Assembly (NCBI GenBank): GCA_965279195.1
Contig: CBDIHP010000042.1
Span: 248,001-312,000, forward strand
DNA length: 64,000 nucleotides
Reading direction: 5' to 3'
From: CBDIHP01 sp965279195
GTDB taxonomy: Bacteria > Planctomycetota > Planctomycetia > Isosphaerales > Isosphaeraceae
A program made the translations under genes and the position numbers. The notes under the pieces are model-generated. The model saw only the letters and a program-made list of their open reading frames with translations, was not told the DNA's origin and made no database searches. This document shows, piece by piece, positions 32,629 through 43,293 of the stretch; within the stretch, counting starts at the first letter, position 1; the number at the start of each line of letters is the position of its first letter.

Positions 32629-33616
32629 ATGAACGCATTCGAGTACGCCAGCCCGACGAGCCCCGAGCTGGCCGTCAAGGCGCTCTCCGCGCCCGATTCC
32701 GAGGCGCTCGCCGGCGGGACCGACCTCATCTCCCGGATGAAGGATTACGTGTCCAGCCCCAAGCGGGTCGTCTACCTGAAGGACGCCAAGGCGCTCGCCG
32801 GGATCACCGGCGACGCGGCCTCCGGCATGACCATCGGCGCGGGAACGTTGCTGGGCGACCTGCTCGCCCACAAGGGCCTCAAGGACGCCTACCCCGCCCT
32901 CTGGCAGGCGGCGTCCGAGGTCGGCACCCCGCAGCTCCGCAACATGGCGACCGTCGGCGGCAACCTGCTCCAGCGGCCCCGCTGCTGGTACTTCCGCGCC
33001 GGCAACGGCCTGCTCGCCAAGAAGGACGGCAAGAGCCTCGTCCGGACCGGCGACAACCGCTACCACGCGATCTTCATGACCGACGGCGACGCGCTGTTCG
33101 TGGCGCCGTCGAGCCTGGCCACGCCGCTAGTCGCCCTCGGCGCCACGGCGACCATCCTGGGCCCGAAGGGGGAGCGCACCGTCCCGGTCGCCGACCTCTA
33201 CAAGGTCCCCAAGTCGGATGACGATCGCGAGCTGACCCTCGCCCCCGGCGAGCTCCTGGTCAAGCTGACGATCCCGGCCGTCAAGGGCAAGAACGCCAGC
33301 TACGAGGCCCGCCAGAAGCAGGCCCACGACTGGCCCCTCGTCATGGCGTCGGTCAACCTGACGATGGACGGCGACAAGGTCTCCGACGCGAAGGTCGTGC
33401 TCTACGGCGTGGCCCCCGTCCCCTACCGGGGCGAGCGCCGCCGAGAAGGCCATCGTCGGTAAGGCCGTGACCGCCGAGACCGCCGCCGAGGCGGGCGCCG
33501 CGGCCACCGCAGGCGCCAAGCCGCTCTCGATGAACGGCTACAAGGTCCCCCTGACCTCCACCGTGGTCAAGCGGGCCCTCCTCACCGCCGTCGGGAAGAG
33601 CTACCTGGAGGCCTGA
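32629..33616 (+). pseudogene. FAD-binding subunit of the molybdenum hydroxylase (PaoB/YagS-like), frameshifted
   Basis: The FAD-domain motifs are present: AGGTDLISRMKD, TIGAGTLLGDLL, the cluster-ligand-like NMATVGGNLLQRPRCWYFR and TDGDALFVAPSSLATPLVA. The C-terminal domain begins as expected (ARQKQAHDWPLVMASVNLTM). At a GGGG run (about 33430-33433) the frame leaves the family: it would close at 33462. If one G is removed the reading continues ASAAEKAIVGKAVTAETAAE and ends normally at SYLEA-TGA (33614-33616). All three subunits are needed for activity, so a real indel would disable the complex. A sequencing error in the G run is equally possible. Confidence 0.85.
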
Positions 33617-33717
33617 TCGGCCATGGCCCCTGACGAGATCCCGGGCCAGGATGCGGGGGCGAGGGATCGCCCCCCGCCCCGAAGGGCCCGATCTGCCGCC
33701 ACATCCGCCATAACGGC

Positions 33718-33888
33718 ATGCTCATCTACACGGCTGCCCCGCCCCCCGACATGGACGAGGACGACCCGAAGTACGACACCACCATCTTCTGGTGCGGCCA
33801 GACCACCAAGGGCTGGGGCCCGGACGACGGCGAGGTCAGCCTCCGCGAGTGCAAGAACCCCGGACGGGCCTGCTACGAGCCGTTCTGA
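33718..33888 (+). CDS. Small cysteine-containing protein, unknown
   Basis: 56 residues from the only in-frame ATG: MLIYTAAPPPDMDEDDPKYD, TTIFWCGQTTKGWGPDDGEV and the end CKNPGRACYEPF. Three cysteines and an acidic first half suggest a metal-binding or knottin-like small protein, but no family can be named. The codon pattern is strongly coding-like compared with other frames in the gap. It is about 100 bp downstream of the FAD subunit on the same strand and may belong to the same transcript. Confidence 0.55.
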   Translation: MLIYTAAPPPDMDEDDPKYDTTIFWCGQTTKGWGPDDGEVSLRECKNPGRACYEPF

Positions 33889-33893
33889 GCGAA

Positions 33894-34065
33894 GAGTGGA
33901 GCGCCGCAGTCTCATCCGCCCGGAGAGCGGAAGCTCGCTTCCGCTCTCACCCGGCGGGTGGTTGCTCCCGAGAGACGGCGTCGAATGGAGGGCGATCCCT
34001 TCGACCTCGCGCGCGGAGCGAGCTCCGCGAGGACCGAGCGGAAGCGAGCTTCCGCACTCCACGCC
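33894..34065. repeat. Nested inverted repeat, family A copy 1
   Basis: The gap holds the outer arms GCGGAAGCTCGCTTCCGC (near 33928) and GCGGAAGCGAGCTTCCGC (near 34039), each also nearly palindromic. Between them lie a TTGCTCCCGAGAGAC block and GCGGAGCGAGCTCCGCG. The inner core, GAGAGAC followed by CGTCGAAT, recurs in inverted orientation in the copy at 42384-42529. An identical architecture in the opposite direction shows it is a mobile or formerly mobile intergenic unit of about 150-170 bp rather than a local terminator. Confidence 0.75.
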
Positions 34066-34203
34066 TCCGATCATCACCCCGGGATTTTTCAGATTCCCAC
34101 TTGCCCCATCGCCTGCCGTGTTGCAAGCTAAGCGATGGCCGGTTCCGGCCGGACACTCTTCACACGTCACGTCTCGGTTTTGGCCAAGGGGAGGATCGTT
34201 CCC

Positions 34204-34317
34204 ATGGGCGACAAGGCACCGAAGGACAAGGCGAAGCAGAAGAAGATCGCCGACACCAAGAAGACGAGCAGCAAGCCCGCTGCGCCGGCGGTCGAGGCGA
34301 AATCCGGTAAGAAGTAA
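34204..34317 (+). CDS. Very small lysine-rich protein (MGDKxPKDK type)
   Basis: 37 residues: MGDKAPKDKAKQKKIADTKK, then TSSKPAAPAVEAKSGKK. Short basic proteins starting MGDK-x-PKDKxKxQK are common in planctomycetes and several other phyla. Their role is unknown; nucleic-acid or ribosome binding would fit the charge. I use ATG 34204, preceded by GGGGAGGATCG, a good ribosome site. An upstream in-frame ATG (34135) only adds a non-basic leader. A strong bidirectional hairpin follows 26 bp later. Confidence 0.7.
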   Translation: MGDKAPKDKAKQKKIADTKKTSSKPAAPAVEAKSGKK

Positions 34318-34342
34318 GGGTTCGCGGATCTGAGCAGGCTTA

Positions 34343-34389
34343 GCACGCGGGGCCTCGTCGACCATCCGGCTCGACGAGGCCCCGCGTGC
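34343..34389. terminator. Bidirectional terminator hairpin
   Basis: A perfect 19-bp stem (arms 34343-34361 and 34371-34389, GCACGCGGGGCCTCG...) with a 9-nt loop, followed by GTTTTCG. It lies between the convergent ends of the small basic protein gene (+) and the FGE-fold gene (-) and can stop both. Confidence 0.85.
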
Positions 34390-34413
34390 GTTTTCGACCC
34401 GGATCCGGCGACG

Positions 34414-36192
34414 TCAGAATGGCACCGGCGCGCTGGTGTTCCCCGGGGGCGGTGCGGGGGCCGTCGCGGTTCCGGGGGCGGGCGCGGAGCCGCCCGGCGT
34501 GGCGGGGGCCATCGCATCCGGCAGGATCAGGACGCCCCGGAAGCTCACGTAGGGTAGGCGGGTCTCGACCTTCAGTCCGTCGCGCCACGAGGCGACGAAC
34601 GCCTTGGATCCCCCCTTCACCGTCACCAGCGGCGGCCGGTAGCGGCTGTTCAGCGGCCCGCTGGGGTTCGTCGCGCCCTTGGCGATCTGCTGGAAATACT
34701 TCGAGTCGTAGTAGTCCATGGTCCACTCCCAGGCGTTGCCGGCCAGGTCGTAGACGTCATAAGGCGAGCGGTCGTTCTCGAACGACATCACGAAGTCGAC
34801 CTGCCGCGACGACCGGGGCCTGGGCCAGCTCGGGGCCGAGTTGCCCCAGGGGTAGGTGCGGCTGTCGATCGTCCGCGCCGCCATCTCCCACTGCGCCTCG
34901 GTGGGGAGCCGCTTGCCGGCCCATTCGCAGTAGGCCCGCGCCTCGCGTGCGTTGATGTTCACCACGGGATAGTTCAGCACCGCCTGCGGGTCGGCCGGGC
35001 CCTTCTCGCTCGGGGGCGGCCCCGCCTCGGCGCGACGGCCAGTCTCCTTGCTATGGAGGGAAAACTGCTTGACGGTCACTTCGTGCTGGTCGATGTAGTA
35101 GGGCGCGAGGGTGACCGGGTGCGACGGGCGTTCCTGCGGCTCGCCGATGTCGCTGCCCATGTTGAACGTCCCGCCGGGGATGAACACCATCGTGCCCCCG
35201 TCGCGGTCGGAGACGATCTGGCGGGGGTAGCCTGAGGGGTCGAGTCCGGCATCCGTAACCGGCCGGAACCCCGCGGGGACGGGCTTGCCGACGGGCTGCG
35301 GCGGGACGTAGGCCCCCGGGGTCGCGTCCTTCTTCAGCATGCTGGGCTTCTGCGCGTCCGGCAGGGCGTTCGAAGGCCGGAAGATGGTGGCCTCCCCCGT
35401 CCCGGCCACAGCCGGGGGAGAGGCGTTGGCCAGGAGCGTCGGCTTCGGCGGCTCTTCCTTCGGCTCGGCCTTCTCGGGCGCGGGCTCGCTGGGTGCGGCG
35501 ACGACCGTCGGGCCGTCGAGAAACATCGGGAGGTTTTTCGAGGGGCGTTCGAGCGCCTCCTTCGACTCCCGCGCGGCGACGGTCTTGGGGTAGAGCTTGA
35601 CCAGCTTCTCCAGCATCGCCTTGGAGTCGTTGACCTTGCCGTTGACCGCGACCTTCCTGGCGTTTTCGAAGAGGGTCTTCGCTTCCTCCTCGTCGCGGTC
35701 GTGGGAATCAGCGTTCGCCCGCTCGACCATCCCGCCCTCGTCGACGAGGACCTCTTCCTCGGCCTTCCCGCCGAGCATCCTGAGGCCGAAAACCACCGCG
35801 ATGATCGCGACGACCCCGAGGCCGATGCCGAACAGGACGCGGACCCGCTTGCGGGTGTCGTAGGTGTCGAGGAGCGGGGTCTCCTCGATCTTGACCTTGC
35901 GATCGTCGTCGTCTGCGGATGCCTTGCTCTTGGGCTTCGCCGTCTTCGGGCCGCCGCGTTCCAGGGGCGCCTTGGGGCGATCGGGCGTCGGCGCGGGGGC
36001 GCGCGGCGGGTTCACCGGAGCCGGGCCGGCGCCGCCGGGCTTCACGCTCCGGATCGGCCGAGTCTCGCCCTCGTCGTCGTCCTCATCCTCCGCCTTCCAC
36101 ATCCGGGGCAGCGGCTTGGGAGCGGACTGAGGGGCCTGCGGGGCGGGGCCCAGCGGGATGGTCGAATCGTCGTCGAACTCGTCCAGGTCCAT
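34414..36192 (-). CDS. Membrane-anchored FGE/SUMF1-fold protein
   Basis: 592 residues. An acidic and proline-rich cytoplasmic N-terminus (1-112) is followed by one membrane helix (VRVLFGIGLGVVAIIAVVFGL, about 115-137). A short helical repeat (KTLFENARKVAVNGKVNDSK) and a long Pro-rich linker lead to a formylglycine-generating-enzyme fold (about 318-565: FIPGGTFNMGSDIGE, RLPTEAQWEMAAR, YPWGNSAP, YDLAGNAWEWTMD). Real FGEs carry a catalytic Cys in the final GFRC block. Here it is SFRGVLIL, so enzymatic conversion of sulfatases is unlikely and a binding or scaffold role is more probable. It is encoded alone, convergent with the small basic protein and downstream of rho. Confidence 0.85.
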   Translation of the reverse strand: MDLDEFDDDSTIPLGPAPQAPQSAPKPLPRMWKAEDEDDDEGETRPIRSVKPGGAGPAPVNPPRAPAPTPDRPKAPLERGGPKTAKPKSKASADDDDRKVKIEETPLLDTYDTRKRVRVLFGIGLGVVAIIAVVFGLRMLGGKAEEEVLVDEGGMVERANADSHDRDEEEAKTLFENARKVAVNGKVNDSKAMLEKLVKLYPKTVAARESKEALERPSKNLPMFLDGPTVVAAPSEPAPEKAEPKEEPPKPTLLANASPPAVAGTGEATIFRPSNALPDAQKPSMLKKDATPGAYVPPQPVGKPVPAGFRPVTDAGLDPSGYPRQIVSDRDGGTMVFIPGGTFNMGSDIGEPQERPSHPVTLAPYYIDQHEVTVKQFSLHSKETGRRAEAGPPPSEKGPADPQAVLNYPVVNINAREARAYCEWAGKRLPTEAQWEMAARTIDSRTYPWGNSAPSWPRPRSSRQVDFVMSFENDRSPYDVYDLAGNAWEWTMDYYDSKYFQQIAKGATNPSGPLNSRYRPPLVTVKGGSKAFVASWRDGLKVETRLPYVSFRGVLILPDAMAPATPGGSAPAPGTATAPAPPPGNTSAPVPF

Positions 36193-36371
36193 GCGAACCC
36201 TCCCCCGGAAATCGATGCCCGACCAGGTGCGACGCGTGGCGGTAAGTCCAGCGTAACTTCGGCTTCCGATCCGGGCAAGGTCGGGACGCGGCGCGTCGAT
36301 TTCGGGCGATGGGGGGATGCGCGCGAGGGCACACGTCGGTGCGGAGGCCGCGAGGTCGCGGCCACCACACC

Positions 36372-37469
36372 CTACTTGATCTTCGCGAGGAACTCGGCGT
36401 TGCTCGATGTGTTGGCGAGCTGCTTGACGAGGGCTTCCATGGCCTCGATGGGCTTCATGCCCGAGAGCGTCCGGCGCACGAGGGTCACCTTGTGGAGCGT
36501 GTCGGCGTCGAGGAGGCGTTCTTCCTTGCGGGTGCCGGAGAGGAAGAGGTCGACGGCGGGCCAGACCCGGCGGTCGGCGAGGCGTCGATCGAGGACGACC
36601 TCCATGTTCCCCGTGCCCTTGAACTCCTGGAAGATCAGCTCGTCCATCCGGCTGCCGGTGTCGATCAGGCAGGTGGCGAGGATCGTCAGCGAGCCCCCCT
36701 CGTCGAAGACACGGGCGGCGCCGAAGAGGCGTTTGGGGACGTCCAGGGCCTTGATGTCCACCCCGCCGCTCATGGTCCGGCCGGAGTTGGATCCCTTGTT
36801 GTACGCCCGCGCCAGCCGGGTCAGGCTGTCGAGCAGGATCAGGACCTGGCCGCCGCCCTCCGCGATCCGCTTCGAGCGTTCGACGGTGAGCTGGGCCAGT
36901 CGGATGTGCTCCTCGGTGCTCTGGTCGGACGAGGAGGCGATCACCTCCCCCTTCACCGACCTCCGCATCTCGGTGACTTCCTCGGGCCGCTCGTCGACGA
37001 GCAGGACCTTCAGGTGCATCTCGGGATGATTGGCCGTGATCGCCGCGGCGATCTGCTGGAGCAGGACCGTCTTGCCGGAACGCGGCGGTGCGACGATCAG
37101 GCCGCGCTGGCCCTTGCCGATCGGAGTCAGAAGGTCGAGCGCGCGGGTCCCCAGCGGGTCCTTGCCCGTTTCGAGCCGAATCACCTCGTGCGGGTCGATC
37201 GCGGTCAGCTCGTCGAAGTCGCGGACGTTCAGATAGTCATCCGGCGCGACGCCCTCGATCGTCTCGATGGTCGCGAGCCTCGAAGGGGCCCCCGTCGCCA
37301 CGCCGACGATCTTGACCCCCGGGCGCAGCCCCATGCGCTGGATGAGCGCGGCGTCGACGGCGACGTCGTTCGGGAGGATCTTGTAGTTCCGGGCCGGGTC
37401 GCGGAGCAGACCGTTCCCCTTGGCCTGGATTTCCAGCACGCCGGTGACCGGACGATCGGCCGTGCTCAT
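36372..37469 (-). CDS. rho: Transcription termination factor Rho (short form)
   Basis: 365 residues. It starts directly with the RNA-binding cold-shock-like domain (GVLEIQAKGNGLLRDPARNY). The hexameric ATPase follows: Walker A IVAPPRSGKTVLLQQIA, Walker B VLILLDSLTRLARAYN, Q-loop/R-loop region SGRTMSGGVDIKALDVPKR and EEHIRLAQLTVERSKRIAEG. E. coli Rho is 419 residues. The N-terminal helical Rho_N part is absent here, and no upstream in-frame extension supplies it. It would be essential for ending non-translated transcripts. Confidence 0.95.
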   Translation of the reverse strand: MSTADRPVTGVLEIQAKGNGLLRDPARNYKILPNDVAVDAALIQRMGLRPGVKIVGVATGAPSRLATIETIEGVAPDDYLNVRDFDELTAIDPHEVIRLETGKDPLGTRALDLLTPIGKGQRGLIVAPPRSGKTVLLQQIAAAITANHPEMHLKVLLVDERPEEVTEMRRSVKGEVIASSSDQSTEEHIRLAQLTVERSKRIAEGGGQVLILLDSLTRLARAYNKGSNSGRTMSGGVDIKALDVPKRLFGAARVFDEGGSLTILATCLIDTGSRMDELIFQEFKGTGNMEVVLDRRLADRRVWPAVDLFLSGTRKEERLLDADTLHKVTLVRRTLSGMKPIEAMEALVKQLANTSSNAEFLAKIK

Positions 37470-37831
37470 GGTGCGATGACCCGGAAAGAATTAGGGCGGA
37501 GTGGGGGGACGTTGCGAGCCGTCGCGGGGTGCGGCCTGATCGATGGGCGTCGCGCAGGGGAATCGGGGCCGGGCTCGTCGTGAGATGGGGGTCGCGGCGG
37601 GGGCGGAGCCGGATGCGATCGCCAACCGGGGAGGGAGAGCCGTCAAGCGGGCAACCCCCTTCTCATTTCGAGATGGGGATCGCCCGTGGGAGCGTGCCAA
37701 TTCTATATCCCGAATTCCCTCGGGTCCATCGCAATCGAGGGGGAATGCGGGGTCGGGGCGGAGAATGTCGTGCCGTTGGGGCGGAGGGATGACCCGCAAA
37801 CGGCGAGACCATCGTTCGCGCCCGGAGGGGC
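37470..37831. other. Gap between thyX and rho
   Basis: 362 bp, both neighbours on the minus strand. It should contain the rho promoter and leader, where many bacteria place autoregulatory Rho sites. No hairpin with a T run and no gene is visible. Short frames here are not convincing. Confidence 0.35.
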
Positions 37832-38635
37832 TCACACCTTCTTGTGATCGGTCGTCACGGCCTGTCCGCCTTCGGGCAAGTCCACCACGCGGTAATCGCC
37901 GAACAGGTTCGGGCTGTCTTCCTGGAGCAGCCTGAGGACGGCGATCGCGACACGGCGGATCTCGGCGTCGGCGGCGGCGTCGCCCCGCATCTCGATGAAG
38001 TGCCGGAGTGCCCGCGCATTGCCGGTGACGAAGATCTTGGTCTCCGTCGCGTTCGGCAGGACGCTCCGCGCCGCCTCGCGCGCCTTCTTTCGTCGGAGGG
38101 TCCGGTCCTCGATGTCGGCGAACCTGGCCGCGAGGCCGTCGGCGAGCTGCTTGTACGACCTCTGGGCCGCCTGGACCGCGTCGAGCCAGATCGCGTGCAA
38201 CTCGGGGTCGGCGGCGATCGGCTCGGGCTCGACGAACGCGCACTCGGACTCGTCGACGAACCGCTGGCTGAGCTGGGAGTATCCCATGCCCGCGCGGTGC
38301 CGGACGAGTTCGTGCGTGAACGACCGCGAGACGCCGGTGAGGATCAGGTTGAAGACGGCGTGCTCCAAAACGGAGCCGTGGCCGACTTCGAGGATGTGCC
38401 CGATGTAGGCCGAGTTGCCGCCGGGGCGGGGCTTGGCGAACGACATGTAGCAGAGCCGGCCGGCGACCTCGACGAGCTTCTCGCCCGCCTCCTCGGTGTC
38501 GGTCGACCACTTGGTGACGTCGTGGTCGTCGAGGAACTGCGTCAGGGCCTCGGCGTTCACCATCTGGCGGCCGACGAGGTAGACCTTCGGCTCGCGGAGG
38601 ATCGTGGCTTCCGGCGTCGCGTCCATCGTCGCCAT
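37832..38635 (-). CDS. thyX: FAD-dependent thymidylate synthase
   Basis: About 267 residues from the ATG giving MATMDATPEATILREPKVYL. The frame extends 45 codons further but without similarity. The ThyX motif is RHRAGMGYSQLSQRF, a variant of RHRxxSxNxxSxR in which Met and Ser replace the usual Ser and Asn. Other blocks: GHGSVLEHAVFNLILTGVSR (flavin/dUMP site) and NARALRHFIEMRGDAAADAE. It converts dUMP to dTMP using methylene-tetrahydrofolate and NADPH, replacing ThyA. Divergent from the helicase gene. A TATAAT at 38702-38707 lies in the shared 137-bp spacer. Confidence 0.93.
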   Translation of the reverse strand: MATMDATPEATILREPKVYLVGRQMVNAEALTQFLDDHDVTKWSTDTEEAGEKLVEVAGRLCYMSFAKPRPGGNSAYIGHILEVGHGSVLEHAVFNLILTGVSRSFTHELVRHRAGMGYSQLSQRFVDESECAFVEPEPIAADPELHAIWLDAVQAAQRSYKQLADGLAARFADIEDRTLRRKKAREAARSVLPNATETKIFVTGNARALRHFIEMRGDAAADAEIRRVAIAVLRLLQEDSPNLFGDYRVVDLPEGGQAVTTDHKKV

Positions 38636-38701
38636 CCCTGGGCACTCCTGACAATCCGTCCAGCTCCGAGGGAATACGGTCCCCAGGGGCGATTGAATTC
38701 G

Positions 38702-38707
38702 TATAAT
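38702..38707 (+). promoter_or_regulatory. Possible -10 element between thyX and the helicase
   Basis: A perfect TATAAT, rare in this GC-rich sequence, 66 bp before the helicase ATG. No good -35 hexamer is seen at the proper distance, and the complementary strand also offers TATTAT for thyX, so the direction is uncertain. Confidence 0.3.
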
Positions 38708-38772
38708 AGCGTCCGAACGGATTTTGACGACGCCAGTTTGTCCTCGACCCCGTCCGTCGGCGGCCCCCATCC

Positions 38773-40857
<2,085 letters not shown>

Positions 40858-40858
40858 C

Positions 40859-42379
40859 ATGGACGTCCCCGGCAAGACCCCCGACGAGATCCTCGACGCC
40901 TTCCGCGACGGCCACGACCACAGCGGGGCCCGGCAGGCGAGCGTGCTCGACCGCCTCATCTCTCGATTCCCGGCCGAGGTCCTGCGCGCCAGCCTGGCGA
41001 GGCGGTTCCACCGCCTCGGCGGGCCCGACGGCGAGATCGTGCTCCGTATCGTCGAGACCCTCGCCACGCCCGAACTCCTCGAACGGCTCGCCGACGGCCT
41101 GCTCGTCCAGCCCGACCTCCCCGCCGAACGCGCGTGGGATGCCCTCGCCGTGCTCGACGGCGCGGGGATCCTGGAGCGGCACGACGAGCTGCTCGACCGC
41201 TGGGACGAACTCAACGAGCTGATGGACGACACCTCCCTCGACGCCCTCGCCGAACAGCTCGCCGAGGAGCCCGAGGGCTCGTGGATCGCCCTGCACGGGC
41301 TCAACGCCGTCGAGCCCGAGGTCCGCTCCGAGATCCTCGCCGGCCTCGAAGATTTCCCCACCACCCCTGGCCTCGTCCAGTTCTTCCGCCTGCTCTGCTA
41401 CGCCCACGACCCCATCACCCGCGAGTCGGCGATCGAGGGCCTGTTCGTCCGCTCGCCCCAGGATCCGTCGGTCGAGACGGCCCTCGTCGACCTCTCGGTG
41501 CATCACCCCGACCAGGCCCTCCGCACCCGCGCAGGCCAGCGGCTCTCGGCGAAAAGCTCGGCCGGTCGCGACCTGATGCTTGTCACCTGCCCCCGACGGG
41601 TCCCGGGCCCGCACTTCGTCAGCGCGGTCGACGGCGAGGGGCGGGCGACCTTGATCCTGTCGGCCAAGGGCCCAGCGGAATGGTCCGGGGCGGCGTTCCT
41701 CTGCCACGTCGAGCGCGGCATCCTCGACGTGATCGGGCACAGCGACCAGACGCCCGACATCGTCCGCCTGCTGATCGAGGACGACAACATCACGACCGGC
41801 AACGAGCCCGTGGAGTGCTCGCCGGAGGTCGCCGAGGCGCTGCTGGCCGGCTGCCACCTGCTCTGCGGCCCGGGCACGAATCTGGCGCTCCGGTACTGGA
41901 TCGAACGCGTCATCGGCGAAGGCTTCCAGCCCCGGCCGTTCGCCGACCGCTTCGGCGACTTCAACCCGGCGTCGGTCCCCTTCGAGGAGCTGAGCTGGCG
42001 GGTCGACGACCTCCTCGACGCCTGCCCCGACTGGGTGGACCGATCCCCCCTGACCTACGACCTCGCCGAGGAGATGACCCTGCGGCTCGGCGGCGACCCC
42101 CTCGACCCCAGGCGCGACGCCGGTGCCTATCGGTACCTCTTCGAACACCGCATCGCCGCCCGCCTCGAACTCTTCCGGCGCATGCTCCTCTGGAACGCCG
42201 CCGCCTGGCACGCCTCCGACCGCATCGACCTCGGCCAGACCGCCCTCGCCCTCGCCTGGCAACTCGCCGACCCCCAGCATGCCGTCCCCAGCCACCCCTT
42301 CACCGTCGCCTACACCACGCGGAGCCTCCACGCCGCGCAGAAGGCCCTGAAAGAGGGTCTGGACCCACGCCGGTATTGA
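40859..42379 (+). CDS. Unknown HEAT-like protein coupled to the helicase
   Basis: 506 residues, no recognised family. It starts at ATG 40859, one base after the helicase stop. The first 240 residues consist of repeated helix pairs with Leu/Ala/Asp-Glu patterns (EIVLRIVETLATPELLERLA, RAWDALAVLDGAGILERHDE, RESAIEGLFVRSPQDPSVET), reminiscent of HEAT/armadillo solenoids. The middle has a beta-rich piece (ATLILSAKGPAEWSGAAFLC) and the end is helical again. There is no transmembrane or signal sequence. The coupling suggests a partner or accessory factor of the helicase or simply shared regulation. Confidence 0.7.
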   Translation: MDVPGKTPDEILDAFRDGHDHSGARQASVLDRLISRFPAEVLRASLARRFHRLGGPDGEIVLRIVETLATPELLERLADGLLVQPDLPAERAWDALAVLDGAGILERHDELLDRWDELNELMDDTSLDALAEQLAEEPEGSWIALHGLNAVEPEVRSEILAGLEDFPTTPGLVQFFRLLCYAHDPITRESAIEGLFVRSPQDPSVETALVDLSVHHPDQALRTRAGQRLSAKSSAGRDLMLVTCPRRVPGPHFVSAVDGEGRATLILSAKGPAEWSGAAFLCHVERGILDVIGHSDQTPDIVRLLIEDDNITTGNEPVECSPEVAEALLAGCHLLCGPGTNLALRYWIERVIGEGFQPRPFADRFGDFNPASVPFEELSWRVDDLLDACPDWVDRSPLTYDLAEEMTLRLGGDPLDPRRDAGAYRYLFEHRIAARLELFRRMLLWNAAAWHASDRIDLGQTALALAWQLADPQHAVPSHPFTVAYTTRSLHAAQKALKEGLDPRRY

Positions 42380-42383
42380 GCCG

Positions 42384-42529
42384 CCCGGAGTGCGGAAGCT
42401 CGCTTCCGCCCTGTTCTCGCGGAGCTTGCTCCGCGTCCGTGGGAGGACCGGGAGCCCGCGATTCGATGTCTCTCCTTGGGAGCAAGCTCCCACCGGGCGA
42501 AGGAGGAAGCGAGCTTCCGCACTCCACGC
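42384..42529. repeat. Nested inverted repeat, family A copy 2 (inverted relative to copy 1)
   Basis: Fills the whole space between two convergent gene ends (42379 and 42532). Outer arms: GTGCGGAAGCTCGCTTCCGC near 42390 and GGAAGCGAGCTTCCGCACTCC near 42505. Inner palindromes: CGCGGAGCTTGCTCCGCG near 42418 and GGGAGCAAGCTCCC near 42478. Read on the other strand, the order of inner blocks and the core GAGAGACATCGAAT match the copy at 33894-34065. It may also act as a two-way terminator. Confidence 0.75.
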
Positions 42530-42531
42530 TG

Positions 42532-43197
42532 TTAGCCGATCGCTTTCACCAGGACTTTCCTGGCCGCCTCGATCCCGAGGGCGATCGGCTTCGCAGCGAT
42601 CTGCACCACCATCGCACCCGACTCCGGCCGATTCTCGATCAACGTCCCCTCGGCGTGGAGGTCGAGGCCGCAGTCGCTGAGGTAGCGGAGGAAGGCCGAA
42701 TCCTGGTCGACGACCCGGACGATCCGGAACGCCTGGCCCTTGGTCAACTGCGCCAGGGGGAGCCCCTCGGTGGCGGCGAGGGTGCCGTCGGCGCGGGGGA
42801 TGGGGTCTCCGTGGGGGTCGACGTCGGGCAGGCCGAGGAAGGCGTCGATTCGGTCGACCAGGCGTTCGGAGACCGCGTGCTCCAGGTGCTCGGCCTCCTC
42901 GTGGACCTCGTCCCAGGGCATGTCCAGGGTGCGGACCAGGAACAGTTCGAGGAGCCTGTGCCGCCTCAGGACCTTGAGCGCCAGACGCTCGCCGGCGTCG
43001 GTCAGCCGGGCCCCTTCGTAGGGCGTGTAGGTCGCGAGGCTGGCCTCGGACAGGGTCTTCAGCATCCCCGTGACCGTCCCCGGCGAGACGTGGAGCGCGG
43101 ACGCCAGCTCCCCCGTCGCCACCGCGTCGTGGCGCTCATCTCGGGTGGAGATCAGGTAGATCGACTTGACGTAATTCTCGACGGTCAAGCTCGGCAC
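42532..43197 (-). CDS. DtxR/MntR-family metal-dependent regulator
   Basis: About 222 residues from GTG 43197, which gives the family start (M)PSLTVENYVKSIYLIS. An ATG 45 bp upstream would add a non-conserved leader. The winged HTH (1-65) has VATGELASALHVSPGTVTGM. The dimerisation/metal domain has LLELFLVRTLDMPWDEVHEE and HLEHAVSERLVDRID, with His/Glu ligands at the usual places. The C-terminal SH3-like FeoA domain follows (about 150-220). It should repress iron or manganese transport genes in the presence of the metal, though none is adjacent. Confidence 0.9.
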   Translation of the reverse strand: MPSLTVENYVKSIYLISTRDERHDAVATGELASALHVSPGTVTGMLKTLSEASLATYTPYEGARLTDAGERLALKVLRRHRLLELFLVRTLDMPWDEVHEEAEHLEHAVSERLVDRIDAFLGLPDVDPHGDPIPRADGTLAATEGLPLAQLTKGQAFRIVRVVDQDSAFLRYLSDCGLDLHAEGTLIENRPESGAMVVQIAAKPIALGIEAARKVLVKAIG

Positions 43198-43293
43198 AAC
43201 AGACCCCGCGCGTGATCCCGGTCCAGTGAAATGGCGCCTCATCGTACGCGAGACCGGCGGCTTGGCAACAGCCGATCCTCGTACGGTCCCCTA

